From: Pseudanabaena sp. PCC 6802
Lineage (GTDB): Bacteria; Cyanobacteriota; Cyanobacteriia; Pseudanabaenales; Pseudanabaenaceae
NCBI RefSeq assembly: GCF_000332175.1
Contig: NZ_KB235914.1
Span: 69,966 to 133,965, forward strand
DNA: 64,000 nucleotides
Direction: 5' to 3'
This document shows, piece by piece, positions 1 to 8,709 of the stretch. The notes under the pieces are model-generated. The model saw nothing but the letters and a program-made list of their open reading frames with translations, did not search any database and was not told the DNA's origin. Numbering within the stretch: position 1 is the first letter of the stretch; each line of letters starts with the position of its first letter. The translations under genes were made by a program, and so were the position numbers.

Positions 1-196
1 CGGGCTGAGATCTGATACTTGCAACCTGTTCGACAGCTGATTTCAGCCAGCGCTGCTTGCGATGAATTAGATCTGGAACTCGATCGAGATCGTAACCCAC
101 TGGTACTACGACTTCGATCGCGCCCAAGGTGTTTACATTCAGGCTGACATTTTTGGCTCTATGGCTAACGCGAACTGAATAATTTGGTAAAGACAT
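1..196 (-). CDS. YgjP-like (DUF45/M48-type) metallopeptidase, N-terminal part
   Basis: Open reading frame on the minus strand from an ATG at 196 that runs off the left edge, so only about 65 residues are visible. It begins MSLPNYSVRVSHRAK and continues through a region with LGAIEVVVPVGYD and a later HRKQRWLKSA. This resembles the N-terminal beta-rich part of YgjP-like proteins (DUF45), whose zinc-binding HExxH motif lies further downstream, outside the window. The start sits about 35 bp from the stop of sat, on the same strand, so the two could be co-transcribed with sat upstream. Family assignment rests on the N-terminal pattern only; the catalytic part is not visible. Confidence 0.6.
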   Translation of the reverse strand, partial: MSLPNYSVRVSHRAKNVSLNVNTLGAIEVVVPVGYDLDRVPDLIHRKQRWLKSAVEQVASIRSQP

Positions 197-229
197 AAGT
201 CAATCGTGTCATATTCCTGGTTGCCCCAA

Positions 230-1432
230 TTAAATCTGAAATTCCGCAGGAACTTCTGCCATTGCCATTTGATGCATGACCTTAGCTAGTTCGGCTGCTA
301 CTTCGGGGCGAGAAAACTCGGGTGGCGGACATTCGCCGCGGCGGAGCATTTCGCGAACTTTTGTCCCCGATAAGTGAATCCGCTCTTCTGGAAGGCTAGG
401 ACTGGTTTTGGTTGTCGCCATGCCTTTGGTACGGGTGCAGTAAAAAGCGTGCTCGAACATGAGCGGTGTAATGCCTAGTTCGCCAGGTTCAAATTCGTCG
501 AAAATATACTGGGCATCGTAGGTGCCGTAGTAGTCGCCCACCCCCGCATGATCGCGCCCTACAATAAAGTGGGTGCAGCCGTAGTTTTTGCGGAGAATGG
601 CGTGGAATATGGCTTCGCGGGGGCCAGCATAACGCATGGCAGCGGGGTTAATTGCCAGGATCACCCGATCCTGGGGATAGTAATGCTCCAGCATGATTTC
701 ATAGCAGCGCATCCTGACATCGGCGGGGACATCGTCGCTTTTAGTGGCTCCGACGAGGGGATGAAGAAATAGACCATCGACTATTTCTAGGGCGCATTTC
801 TGGATGTACTCGTGGGCGCGGTGGATGGGGTTGCGGGTTTGGAAGCCCACGATCGTGCGCCAACCTTTTTCGGCGAATAGTTCGCGCGACTCGGCGGGAT
901 CGATTTGGTAAGTGGGGAAATTGGGATGGGGGCGGCGTTCCAGCAACCAGATATCTCCGGCCAGGTAGGTATTGCCTTGGGTATAGACCACTTTGACACC
1001 TGGGTGGCGGTCTTCGTTAGTGCGATAGACGTGCAGCGCTTCTTTGAGTTTGTCGTAGGTATATTTTTGGCTCAGTTCCAGCACGCCGATGAAGAGGCCG
1101 TTGGGGTCGTCGAGCCTGACTAAACTACCAATTTGCAGGGGGGCAGCGATCGCTTCATCCACGGGCAAGGTAATTGGAATTGCCCAGGGTAGCCCGTTAG
1201 CCAGTCGCATATTCATTACGACTGACTCGTAGTCCTCTTGATTCATAAATCCGGTGAGGGGACTAAAGCCGCCGATCGCAATGAGTTCGAGGTCGGATAG
1301 CGATCGCTCTGTGAGTTGGACTCTGGGCAAGAATTCAGCTTTGCTGAGGAATTCTTGCCGCTGGGCCTCCGATACCAAGCGGTTAACGAGATGTCCACCA
1401 TGTGGTGCAATTGCTTTAGATGAGCGAACCAT
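230..1432 (-). CDS. sat: Sulfate adenylyltransferase (ATP sulfurylase)
   Basis: 400-residue protein of the monomer-type ATP sulfurylase family, which makes adenosine 5'-phosphosulfate and pyrophosphate from sulfate and ATP, the first step of assimilatory sulfate reduction in the cytoplasm. Visible signatures are [11 protein letters not shown], the substrate-binding motif with its HxxH-like core, and the downstream GRDHAG motif. There is no fused APS kinase domain, as usual for cyanobacteria and plants. The length fits the roughly 390-residue bacterial form. The start is the ATG at 1432, giving [13 protein letters not shown]; the PHGG stretch is typical of the N-terminus of this family. It is followed closely on the same strand by the YgjP-like gene. 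Confidence 0.97.
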   Translation of the reverse strand: MVRSSKAIAPHGGHLVNRLVSEAQRQEFLSKAEFLPRVQLTERSLSDLELIAIGGFSPLTGFMNQEDYESVVMNMRLANGLPWAIPITLPVDEAIAAPLQIGSLVRLDDPNGLFIGVLELSQKYTYDKLKEALHVYRTNEDRHPGVKVVYTQGNTYLAGDIWLLERRPHPNFPTYQIDPAESRELFAEKGWRTIVGFQTRNPIHRAHEYIQKCALEIVDGLFLHPLVGATKSDDVPADVRMRCYEIMLEHYYPQDRVILAINPAAMRYAGPREAIFHAILRKNYGCTHFIVGRDHAGVGDYYGTYDAQYIFDEFEPGELGITPLMFEHAFYCTRTKGMATTKTSPSLPEERIHLSGTKVREMLRRGECPPPEFSRPEVAAELAKVMHQMAMAEVPAEFQI

Positions 1433-1493
1433 AAATTTTTATTAACTAGCTACCTTTTAGTATTTAAACCTAATAAGCGATCGCCAACTCAAT

Positions 1494-2543
1494 TTAGTGC
1501 GAGTTTGTTAGTTCGTTCGCTCTAGCCGCTAAGGTAGCTTCTACAATTTCCACTACATTTTGGCTGGTCAGATCTGGACGATTTAAAATTTGTTTGAGTT
1601 CTTCTAGGGCTAGATCGTACTCTTTCTCAAATTTTGCCAGTGGCAGGGGAGGTTTGGCATGTTTAGGCGATCTCCCTACCTTGAGAATTGCTTGGCGTAC
1701 CTGTGCTGTAATTTCTTTAGTAAGTTCAACCTGGGCGCGTTGCCGCAGTAATTGATAACCGCGAGCGCTAGTTGCGTACATGGGTGGTAGTCGATTTAGT
1801 GCATAGGCAGCAATTTCTGTCATATCAATCTGGCTGCTTACCTCTGGTGGAACATCACGCATTAAGTGTTGAGCGACCAGGACAACTAACTTTTCTAAAA
1901 CGTTACTAAAGCCAAGTTGCGCTTTCAAAACGTATGACCCAAGTTCTTCATATTCAATTGCAGTACTGTCAACTGCTTTGATGGCATCCGTCCAACTGGC
2001 ATCGCGAAGTTGGATCAGTCCCATTCGACGCTTGGATCTTTGTAGGTAGCCCTTAATATCGATTACTGCGCTGCGCTTGCCCCTGCTAAGATGTTTGATA
2101 CTTTCTTGCAGAGTAGTTTCGTCCTCGATTACAGGTTCTTCCTTTTCTGTCTGCATAACTGCGAGCAAAGCACTGGGAACATCTCGCCAACGTAGTTGCT
2201 CTCGCTCTAGAATTTTGCCCAATTTAACTAGAGATCTAGCTTTACAGAACAACTCGTCTTCGGGCAGTGGGGTATGGTCATGTAAAGGATCTCCTATTTG
2301 TAAGACCGCGATCGCACGACGCACATTATTAAAGATCTCCTCTTCTAAGTCATTCAGGGCACGATTGTGCTGGTGCGCCCACCCAATTTCAGTGGTGACA
2401 TATAGGGGTGGCAGGCGATTCAGTGCAAATGCTGCTATTTCGCTAATGCTTATCTGCTGCTTGATGTCTGCACGCAAATTATCAAGTTGCGCAGTTGCAT
2501 TTTTGACAACTATATCCTCTATGACATTTTTAAAGCCTGACAT
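1494..2543 (-). CDS. Tandem ComFB-domain protein
   Basis: 349-residue protein containing two copies of the ComFB domain. The first copy starts near residue 3 with NVIEDIVV and carries the hallmark ALNRLPPLYVTTEIGW; the second starts around residue 205 with NVLEKLVVLVAQ and carries ALNRLPPMYATSARGY. About 90 residues of basic, charged linker separate them (GKRSAV, YLQRSKRRMG). ComFB was named from Bacillus competence operons; single-domain cyanobacterial members have been reported as cyclic dinucleotide receptors. I infer that this duplicated version could bind ligand in cis or act as a two-site receptor. No other recognised domain is present. It lies 61 bp upstream of sat on the same strand, with no obvious functional tie. 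Confidence 0.8.
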   Translation of the reverse strand: MSGFKNVIEDIVVKNATAQLDNLRADIKQQISISEIAAFALNRLPPLYVTTEIGWAHQHNRALNDLEEEIFNNVRRAIAVLQIGDPLHDHTPLPEDELFCKARSLVKLGKILEREQLRWRDVPSALLAVMQTEKEEPVIEDETTLQESIKHLSRGKRSAVIDIKGYLQRSKRRMGLIQLRDASWTDAIKAVDSTAIEYEELGSYVLKAQLGFSNVLEKLVVLVAQHLMRDVPPEVSSQIDMTEIAAYALNRLPPMYATSARGYQLLRQRAQVELTKEITAQVRQAILKVGRSPKHAKPPLPLAKFEKEYDLALEELKQILNRPDLTSQNVVEIVEATLAARANELTNSH

Positions 2544-2638
2544 ATACCCACCAACCTCAGTCTAATCAGGTAATTACAGTCTACAATCTGGGCATAAGCA
2601 TTGTGCAGATGGAAAAGCTCGGAAAAAGCAAGTAGTTT

Positions 2639-2740
2639 TATAGCTGTATACAGATTCTGATAGTTCAGGAGGGTGTGACGGCTGTGCCCCCACCCAGGGG
2701 TTTCCCCCCTGCACCCATTCTGAGCCTGTCAGCTATAGCC
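2639..2740 (-). repeat. Copy of the modular hairpin repeat family (diverged)
   Basis: About 100 bp bounded by TATAGCTGTATA and GCTATAGCC, with a C/G-rich core containing two hairpins (GCTGTGCCCCCACCC and AGGGG...CCCCTGCACCC). In reverse orientation it lines up with the copy at 51150-51253 over its whole length, including the end sequence, the CCCCTGCACCC block and the ...CCTGT..GCTATAGC end. It occupies the gap between the ComFB gene and the secreted protein gene. No coding capacity. Confidence 0.75.
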
Positions 2741-2820
2741 ATGACCTAGATATGCAAAGTTAATGACAGCTCATCTTTAATTTGTCTGTATCTTACCCAG
2801 GCGGGGAACAAATATATCAC

Positions 2821-3303
2821 TTATGGGCGTGGCGCAAAGGGATTGCTAAGATTAGCACGAAAAGGGGTTGCATCTAAGTTAGCAGGCTCCATTGCCCAAG
2901 TGCCAGACTCGTTGGAAAATTCAGCTAGTGTCCTTTGCCTGCGATCTTTCAGGACAATACCGTAATTACGATCTATTGCGCTATTACCAAGCCTTTGCAT
3001 GAACGAGTAGCGCTTTATGTAATCAGCCGCATCCCAAACACTAAGATTGACGACGATCCTCACTACCCGCAGATTAGGATCGATGGTGAGGCCCTCAACT
3101 AAACCTTCATCAACTCGCTCGCTCGCCCACCACAGGCTGGGTTGAACTGGCTCTATGGGAACTGTAACTGACTTAACTTGAGCCTGCGCGCCAAAGGCAA
3201 TTATTGGCGATAGCAATAAGCATACAAATAACCCCAGAGGATATCTGTGCTTCTGCCCCGATTGCCGATCGCTTGTTGTTTCTAAACCTCGATCTATTCC
3301 CAT
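2821..3303 (-). CDS. Small secreted or lipid-anchored hypothetical protein
   Basis: I place the start at the ATG at 3303 (MGIDRGLETT), giving 160 residues; the longer reading from 3411 lies inside the aldo/keto reductase gene and is unlikely. After a basic N-terminus there is a hydrophobic stretch, LGLFVCLLLSPIIAFGAQAQ, consistent with a signal peptide cleaved after AQA. The mature part has no motif I recognise; it contains VRIVVNLSVWDAADYIKRYS, suggesting a small beta-rich periplasmic domain. Its start overlaps the end of the upstream reductase gene by 10 bp, so translation is probably coupled. Function unknown. Confidence 0.7.
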   Translation of the reverse strand: MGIDRGLETTSDRQSGQKHRYPLGLFVCLLLSPIIAFGAQAQVKSVTVPIEPVQPSLWWASERVDEGLVEGLTIDPNLRVVRIVVNLSVWDAADYIKRYSFMQRLGNSAIDRNYGIVLKDRRQRTLAEFSNESGTWAMEPANLDATPFRANLSNPFAPRP

Positions 3304-4421
3304 AATCGCTTGCCCTCTTGGGTATATAAACGTTGATGCGTATCGCGCAATAGTGTGGGGATATCTAACTTTTCCGGACAGCGGGGTAAACAATCGCCGC
3401 AGTCGGTACATTTAATAGCTTTGCTACCTGGAAACCAGTGCCCAGCGTTTTCAAACATTTTATAGCGATATTTGCCAAATTCTTGCATATCGAAGGCGAT
3501 CGCCATATTCCGCAGTCGCAACACCTCTGGAATATTAATATTTTCAGGACAGGGCAAGCACTCGAAACACTGGGAGCAGCGATCGCTACCCAATCGATCG
3601 TACTGACGATCTAGTTTCGCTAGTAGGGATGCTTCCAAGTCGGATAGCGGCTCGTCGCAATCCCAAGCAACTCGATGAGCCTCGAATTCTTGGGGATTGG
3701 CCGCACCGAGACTGAGCGTGTGCACGCGCGGATCGGCAAGCAAAAAGCGATCGTTTAGCTGCACGGGCGTGTAGGGATGGCACAGTTGCCGCAGTTTATT
3801 TGAGGGGTTGTACAGCATACCGCCTTTATCAGAGGGGGAGATGATAAATACGCCCATATCTTTTGCGTGCGCTAGTTGCACGGCGGGCTGATTGCGCTGG
3901 TTGAAATAGTAGTAATGCAGGTTAACAGACTCGAATAGATCGGTATCGATCGCTGCCAGGATTACTTCTAGGGGTCCATGGGTGGAAAAACCGACGTGAC
4001 GAATAATTTTCCGATCTAAGGCTTCTCGTACAGCTTGCATGCAACCGTTGGGACGCTGCACCATCTCCAGGTGCTCCCAGGTATTGATGCCGTGCAGATC
4101 GAAGTTGTCGATGTAGTCCAGATGCATTTTTTGCAGGGACTGCTGGATATACTGGCGCATCGTATCGGCATCCGGCATGGGTGGAATTTTAGTGGTGACA
4201 TAGAGGCGATCGCGCTGCTCGTGCAATCCAGTCCGAAATGCGGCACCAATAAATTGCTCGCTTTTGCCATATCCCTTAGCGGTTTCAATGTGGTTAATGC
4301 CCAGTTCAACAGCCTTGAAAGTGGTAGCGACGGCATTTGACTCCGATTGCAAGTAACGCATGGTGCCAAAGGAAAACACCGACAGGAGCATCTCAGTTTT
4401 GCCAAAGCGTCGATAGCGCAT
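3294..4421 (-). CDS. Aldo/keto reductase with C-terminal 4Fe-4S ferredoxin-like region
   Basis: 375 residues. The N-terminal two thirds are an aldo/keto reductase TIM barrel (MRYRRFGKTEMLLSVFSFGTMR, then GINHIETAKGYGKSE with the catalytic-type Asp/Tyr region altered to ETAKGYG, and VGFSTHG). The C-terminal region has two cysteine clusters, CSQCFECLPCPENINIP and CTDCGDCLPRCPEKLDIP, typical of the aldo/keto reductase subfamily that binds iron-sulfur clusters. Such enzymes are widespread in cyanobacteria, but their substrates are not well defined. It is the upstream member of a two-gene unit with the secreted protein at 2821-3303. The start ATG at 4421 is the conserved MRYRRFG beginning. Confidence 0.9.
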   Translation of the reverse strand: MRYRRFGKTEMLLSVFSFGTMRYLQSESNAVATTFKAVELGINHIETAKGYGKSEQFIGAAFRTGLHEQRDRLYVTTKIPPMPDADTMRQYIQQSLQKMHLDYIDNFDLHGINTWEHLEMVQRPNGCMQAVREALDRKIIRHVGFSTHGPLEVILAAIDTDLFESVNLHYYYFNQRNQPAVQLAHAKDMGVFIISPSDKGGMLYNPSNKLRQLCHPYTPVQLNDRFLLADPRVHTLSLGAANPQEFEAHRVAWDCDEPLSDLEASLLAKLDRQYDRLGSDRCSQCFECLPCPENINIPEVLRLRNMAIAFDMQEFGKYRYKMFENAGHWFPGSKAIKCTDCGDCLPRCPEKLDIPTLLRDTHQRLYTQEGKRLWE

Positions 4422-4493
4422 AGTTGATTTAACAGTTAATATTTGTAAGCATCATCCAGATTGTCAAATTCCTGAATTATTACCTCTACTTTT

Positions 4494-4913
4494 ATGTTTA
4501 TGCGCTGGGGTTATGTTTCTACGATCGCTATCCTGGTGGCGATCGCACTGCCTGTAACTAATGTAGCTTGGGGCAAGCCTGATGATTCAAGCATTGCGCA
4601 AAAAGCACAAAAACTTGACTGCTCTAAGGCGATAACTCAGCAAGACTTGAACGAATGCGCGGCACGAGACGCTAAAGTTGCGGATCGCAAGCTCAACCAA
4701 GTCTATCAAAGGTTAATTGCCAAGCAGAGCGGATCGCAAAAAGCAAAGCTCGTAGAGGCACAGCTAGCCTGGATTAAATTTAGAGATAAAGCCTGCGACT
4801 TTGCTTACGGTAGGTCTGGCGGCGGCTCGATCGCTCCTCTCCATTACTCTGGTTGCCTGCGCAGCCTGACCATACAACGCACCAAAGATTTGGAAAGCTA
4901 TTTGGAAGATTAG
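4494..4913 (+). CDS. LprI-family (DUF1311) secreted protein
   Basis: 139 residues with an N-terminal signal peptide (hydrophobic YVSTIAILVAIALPVTNVAWG) followed by a domain of the LprI / lysozyme inhibitor type. Recognisable features are the conserved first cysteine in LDCSKAITQQDLNECAARD, the LNQVYQRL helix, the AQLAWIKFRDKACDF motif and a final cysteine in YSGCLRSLT. Four cysteines (DC, EC, AC, GC) suggest two disulfide bonds in the periplasm. The name comes from a mycobacterial member that inhibits lysozyme; for this protein an inhibitor role is only inference. It is divergent from the aldo/keto reductase and followed by another small secreted protein. Confidence 0.85.
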   Translation: MFMRWGYVSTIAILVAIALPVTNVAWGKPDDSSIAQKAQKLDCSKAITQQDLNECAARDAKVADRKLNQVYQRLIAKQSGSQKAKLVEAQLAWIKFRDKACDFAYGRSGGGSIAPLHYSGCLRSLTIQRTKDLESYLED

Positions 4914-5036
4914 CTAGGAATTAGCTTGCAGATAAAAATCAAATCCAAGATTGCGCTATTTTCCAGCTAATTTGGGTAGGCTAATGAAACAAGTCTAGAT
5001 ACGCAAGTCTGGGCAAAAGCAATGCTAGTCATACTT

Positions 5037-5074
5037 AAATTAGGGGAATTAAAATAAATTAGGGGAATTAAAAT
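5037..5074 (+). repeat. Tandem duplication of a 19-bp unit containing the ribosome binding site
   Basis: Two head-to-tail perfect copies of a 19-bp unit, AAATTAGGGGAATTAAAAT, at 5037-5055 and 5056-5074. The second copy supplies AGGGGAA as Shine-Dalgarno sequence for the ATG at 5073, whose first two bases are the last two of the repeat. The first copy places an identical Shine-Dalgarno 19 bp upstream, without a start codon. Seen directly in the sequence. Confidence 0.9.
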
Positions 5075-5417
5075 GTTCAAGAAAAATCATGTCTTTGCGT
5101 CTATTGCACTGCTGGCGCTGAGTACCGTAGCGCTGCCCAATGCTGCTTCAGCAGAACAATGGTATTTCTACGTCCGTAATAATTCGAGTGCTGCCATTAA
5201 ACAACTTCTGGTTTCTGAAAATGGTAGTAGCTGGGGCTACTTTGACATTGGTTCGGGGGTTGGAGTCGGTGCCCAAGCAAAAATGATTTGGGATAGCTCG
5301 ACAAACAATCAAGGTTGCAGCCAATTGATTAAAGCTGTATTTAGCGACGGCAGCGAAAGTCAGCCAAGTCGGATCGATTTTTGTAAAAATCTAGACGATC
5401 CGATCGTGTTCCAATAA
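5073..5417 (+). CDS. Small secreted protein of unknown function
   Basis: 114 residues. A clear signal peptide (MFKKNHVFASIALLALSTVA... ending ASA) precedes a mature domain of about 87 residues that starts AEQWYFYVRNNSSAAIKQL. It has two cysteines (NNQGCSQLIK and IDFCKNL) that could form a disulfide. The spacing of aromatic and Gly residues suggests a small beta-sandwich. I do not recognise a named family. It has its own ribosome binding site in a tandemly duplicated unit and is closed by a rho-independent-type terminator, so it is probably a single-gene unit. Confidence 0.75.
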   Translation: MFKKNHVFASIALLALSTVALPNAASAEQWYFYVRNNSSAAIKQLLVSENGSSWGYFDIGSGVGVGAQAKMIWDSSTNNQGCSQLIKAVFSDGSESQPSRIDFCKNLDDPIVFQ

Positions 5418-5452
5418 AACCGCTGATACCCACAAGCAACTTTTCAAGAAAT

Positions 5453-5492
5453 AAAATGGGGACTGTCGCTGAAATGGCAGCCCCCATTTTTT
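5453..5492 (+). terminator. Rho-independent-type terminator
   Basis: Hairpin with arms AAAATGGGG and CCCCCATTTT plus inner pairing of ACTG with CAG, followed directly by Ts. It lies 35 bp after the stop of the small secreted protein gene and before the aminopeptidase gene. Because A- and T-runs flank both sides, it could work in both directions. Confidence 0.75.
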
Positions 5493-5583
5493 GATGCGAG
5501 TTGCCAATTCGCACAGATCGCAACCCCGAGCGATTGCTTAAAATTGTGATGCGATCGCTAATTTATTTTGAGAGGAAATATCT

Positions 5584-8160
5584 ATGGCTAATTGGGACAC
5601 AGACAACGGTAACGGCAAGCGCAAATCTTTTCAGATGCCCGGAGCCAAGCCCCACTACAATCCCGATCGCCCAGGGCAAGTAGAACATATCAGTCTGGAT
5701 CTCAGCGTCGATATTCCGAATAAAACATTGCGGGGAGTTTGCCAAATTCGCCTGAACCCCGTGCGCAATGGCATTACCGATCTCGAACTCGACGCGGTCA
5801 ATCTGGAAATTGCATCGGTGCAGGTTGGTAATATCGCCCAGCAATTTGACTACGATGGTGAATGCTTAAAAGTAAAGCTGGCTAAGCCGACGGCGATCGG
5901 CGATCGCGTCGCGCTAGAAATTAACTATGCTGCCGTGCAACCGCAACGGGGGATCTATTTTGTCACGCCCACGGAGCATTACCCCAAGAAACCCACGCAA
6001 GTATGGACGCAGGGAGAAGATGAGGATTCCCGCTATTGGTTCCCCTGCTTTGACTATCCCGGCCAGCTTGCCACCTCCGAAATTAAAGTGCGCGTGCCCG
6101 GTCATCTCATGGCAATTTCCAACGGCGAGCTAGTCAGTACCTCTCAAGATGGTAATGACAAGATTTACCATTGGGTGCAGCGCGAAGTACATCCTAGCTA
6201 TCTGGTGACCTTAGCGATCGGGGATTTTATCGAGGTCAAAGATAATTGGCGCGGCATCCCTGTTACCTACTATGTCGATCGCTCGCGCACGGCAGCCGAA
6301 GCCGTCTTGAGCATGGGCAAAACGCCGCGCATGATCGAGTTTTTCAGCCAGAAATACGGCTACGACTATGCTTTCCCCAAATACGCGCAGGTATGCGTAG
6401 CCGACTTTATCTTTGGTGGCATGGAGAATACCTCCACCACATTGCTAACCGATCGCTGCGTTTTAGACGAACGCGCCGCTCTGGACAATCGCGGTACGGA
6501 AAGTCTGGTGGCGCACGAACTGGCGCACCAGTGGTTTGGCGATCTGGTTGTAATCAAACATTGGTCCCATGCCTGGGTAAAAGAAGGTGCTGCTACTTAC
6601 GCTGAGGTGCTGTGGACGGAGCACGAATATGGTGCCGAAGAAGCCGCCTATTATCGCCTGGGCGAAGCGAGTCGCTACTTCACCGAAGATGCCGAGCGCT
6701 ATCGCCGTCCGATGGTTACCCATGTCTATCGCGAAGCGATCGAGCTATACGATCGCCACATTTACGAAAAGGGCGGCTGCGTCTATCACATGCTGCGCAC
6801 CGAGTTGGGCGACGACTTGTTTTGGCAATCCATCCATACTTTCGTGCGGCAGAACGCCCACAAAACCGTGGAGACGATTGACTTGATCAGAGCGATCGAG
6901 CAAACGACTGGGAGAAACGTTCTCTTTCTTTTCGATCAATATGTCTTCCGGGGCGGACATCCCGAATATAAAGTTGGCTACAGTTGGGATGAGGATAACA
7001 AGCTAGCCAAAGTCACGGTCGCGCAAACCCAAGAGGAACTATTCGACCTCAAAATTCCGATCGCTTTCGGATTTGAAGTACAGAACGGACAGCAAGCAGT
7101 GACTCAAAAGACATTTACGGTGAGAGTATTTGAGAAAGAACAGGCTTTCTACTTCCCATTGGAGACTAAGCCCAGCTTTATCAGCTTCGATCGCGGCAAC
7201 AACTATCTCAAACAAGTGACTTTGGAGTATGGACTTGCAGAGTTGAAAGCAGGATTGCAGTTCGATCCCGATCCGCTGGCAAAGATTCAGTGCGCGCAGG
7301 CATTGGCAAAGAAAGGCAACCTGGAAGCCGTGAAAGCGCTGGAGAAAGCCCTGCTGGAGGAGTCATTCTGGGGCGTGCGCGTGGAGGTAGCTGACGCTCT
7401 CGCTGCGATTAATTTAGATCAAGCCTGTGCCGCTCTGGTTAAGGGATTGGGAGATAAAGATGCCAGGGTGCGCAAGGCGGTAATTAGCGGCCTGAGCAAG
7501 TTCAAAACCGAATCCAGCTTGCAAGCGATTAAGCCCTTCGTGCGCAAAGGCGATCCCAGCTATTTAGTGGAGGCAGCCGCTGCTACCAGTATCGGCGAAA
7601 TTGCTGCCGCGCTGCCTGACTACGAACCGGATAAGGTCATCAAATGGCTGCGCGAAGTTCTCAAAGAGGAGGAAGGATGGAACGAAGTGGTTCGTTCCGG
7701 CGCGATCGCGGGTTTAGCCAAGTTAAAAGAATCCGACGAAGCCCTGGATATCGTCATGAAATATACGGCACCCGACGTACCGCAACCGCTGCGTTTGGCA
7801 TCGATTCGCGCCCTAGGAGCGATGGGTAAGTCTCAGACGAAACCCAAAACCGACAAAATCTTGAACCGCTTGCAGGTATTGGCGAGCGAAACCTTCTTTC
7901 TCACCCAAGTTTCCGTCGTCAGTGCTTTGGGACAGGTGGACAGTCCGGCGGCGATTGGGATATTGCAGGCTCTAGCCGATGGCACGCCAGACGGTCGAGT
8001 GCGCCGCATGGCGGATGAAGCGATCGCAAAAGTACAGAAAGCGATCGGAGCCGATGCAGGTATCAAGCAATTGCGCGAGGAAATGGATAAGTTAAAGAAA
8101 GAGAATCAGGAGTTAAAGAGTCGGTTGGAAGCGATCGAGGCAAAGACGGTTAAGGGCTGA
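5584..8160 (+). CDS. M1-family aminopeptidase with C-terminal HEAT repeats
   Basis: 858 residues. The N-terminal part is a zinc aminopeptidase of family M1: GGMENTSTT (about residues 278-286) is the exopeptidase signature, HELAHQW at 311-317 gives zinc ligands H311 and H315 with catalytic E312, and E334 in VKEGAATY is the third ligand 18 residues on. From about residue 560 the protein changes to HEAT-like helical repeats (for example DARVRKAVISGLSKF, VRSGAIAGLAKL, PLRLASIRALGAMG). It ends in a heptad-rich coiled coil (about residues 830-855). It probably removes N-terminal residues from cytoplasmic peptides; the repeats suggest a docking surface. Ribosome binding site GAGAGGAAA precedes the ATG. 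Confidence 0.95.
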   Translation: MANWDTDNGNGKRKSFQMPGAKPHYNPDRPGQVEHISLDLSVDIPNKTLRGVCQIRLNPVRNGITDLELDAVNLEIASVQVGNIAQQFDYDGECLKVKLAKPTAIGDRVALEINYAAVQPQRGIYFVTPTEHYPKKPTQVWTQGEDEDSRYWFPCFDYPGQLATSEIKVRVPGHLMAISNGELVSTSQDGNDKIYHWVQREVHPSYLVTLAIGDFIEVKDNWRGIPVTYYVDRSRTAAEAVLSMGKTPRMIEFFSQKYGYDYAFPKYAQVCVADFIFGGMENTSTTLLTDRCVLDERAALDNRGTESLVAHELAHQWFGDLVVIKHWSHAWVKEGAATYAEVLWTEHEYGAEEAAYYRLGEASRYFTEDAERYRRPMVTHVYREAIELYDRHIYEKGGCVYHMLRTELGDDLFWQSIHTFVRQNAHKTVETIDLIRAIEQTTGRNVLFLFDQYVFRGGHPEYKVGYSWDEDNKLAKVTVAQTQEELFDLKIPIAFGFEVQNGQQAVTQKTFTVRVFEKEQAFYFPLETKPSFISFDRGNNYLKQVTLEYGLAELKAGLQFDPDPLAKIQCAQALAKKGNLEAVKALEKALLEESFWGVRVEVADALAAINLDQACAALVKGLGDKDARVRKAVISGLSKFKTESSLQAIKPFVRKGDPSYLVEAAAATSIGEIAAALPDYEPDKVIKWLREVLKEEEGWNEVVRSGAIAGLAKLKESDEALDIVMKYTAPDVPQPLRLASIRALGAMGKSQTKPKTDKILNRLQVLASETFFLTQVSVVSALGQVDSPAAIGILQALADGTPDGRVRRMADEAIAKVQKAIGADAGIKQLREEMDKLKKENQELKSRLEAIEAKTVKG

Positions 8161-8276
8161 CGAGTAATCTTATGCTGCAAGTCCTCGATGGGGAAAGCAC
8201 TAGCATCAAGTCGATTTGAAGATGCCAGTTAGACAAGCCTCATCGACAAGCGATCGCGGGCAGATCGTTAAATTTA

Positions 8277-8401
8277 CACGACTTGGAAGGTTATTTTGAA
8301 AACCTTGCCAAATAAGGGACTTAGAGGATGAGCATTTTAGCCTTTTCAACGAGGATACTGGGTTTCAGCCCTGTAACTGAGTGCTAACCTTCCAAGTCGT
8401 G
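8277..8401. mobile_element. 125-bp MITE with 17-bp perfect terminal inverted repeats
   Basis: Perfect inverted ends CACGACTTGGAAGGTTA (8277-8293) and its reverse complement (8385-8401) enclose about 90 bp without coding capacity. The element is flanked on both sides by the direct repeat AAATTTA (8270-8276 and 8402-8408), which fits a 7-bp target site duplication. This is the expected layout of a non-autonomous miniature transposable element mobilised by a transposase in trans. No matching full-length element is present in the window. Confidence 0.85.
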
Positions 8402-8499
8402 AAATTTACCCTATTCGGTGGAGAACGAGCGATCGCTTGGATAAGCCAGCAATTTGAAATTGCGCCAACCTTCAACCAAAACCTACGGAGAACAGAAAA

Positions 8500-8709
8500 A
8501 TGACGAACAGAGAGTTTTATGTTGTGATTGAAAGAGATGAAGATGGAATATATGTTGGTGAAGTCCCCCAACTCAAAGCTTGCTATAGCCAGGGAGAAAC
8601 TATTGATGAGCTAATGCAAAATATCCGCGAAGTCATTGAAATGTGCCTTGAGGAACTTGAAGAACGATCGACTACTGAATTCATTGGCATTCAGAGGGTG
8701 GTGGTCTAG
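8500..8709 (+). CDS. hicB: HicB-family antitoxin
   Basis: 69 residues. The partial RNase H-like HicB fold is visible: FYVVIERDEDGIYVGEVPQL, a conserved acidic-aromatic pattern, then YSQGETIDELMQNIREVIEMCLEE. No DNA-binding domain is attached, so this is the short HicB form. It overlaps the downstream hicA start by one base, the usual antitoxin-first arrangement with coupled translation. The ribosome binding site CGGAGAA lies 8 bp upstream of the ATG. It is expected to neutralise HicA by binding it. The upstream 125-bp MITE is close enough that it could have altered the promoter. Confidence 0.9.
   Translation: MTNREFYVVIERDEDGIYVGEVPQLKACYSQGETIDELMQNIREVIEMCLEELEERSTTEFIGIQRVVV

Noticed and set aside
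5037-5074. Possible CRISPR-like repeats here and at 49385-49420
   Set aside because: Only two copies, directly adjacent without spacers; no cas genes in the window.
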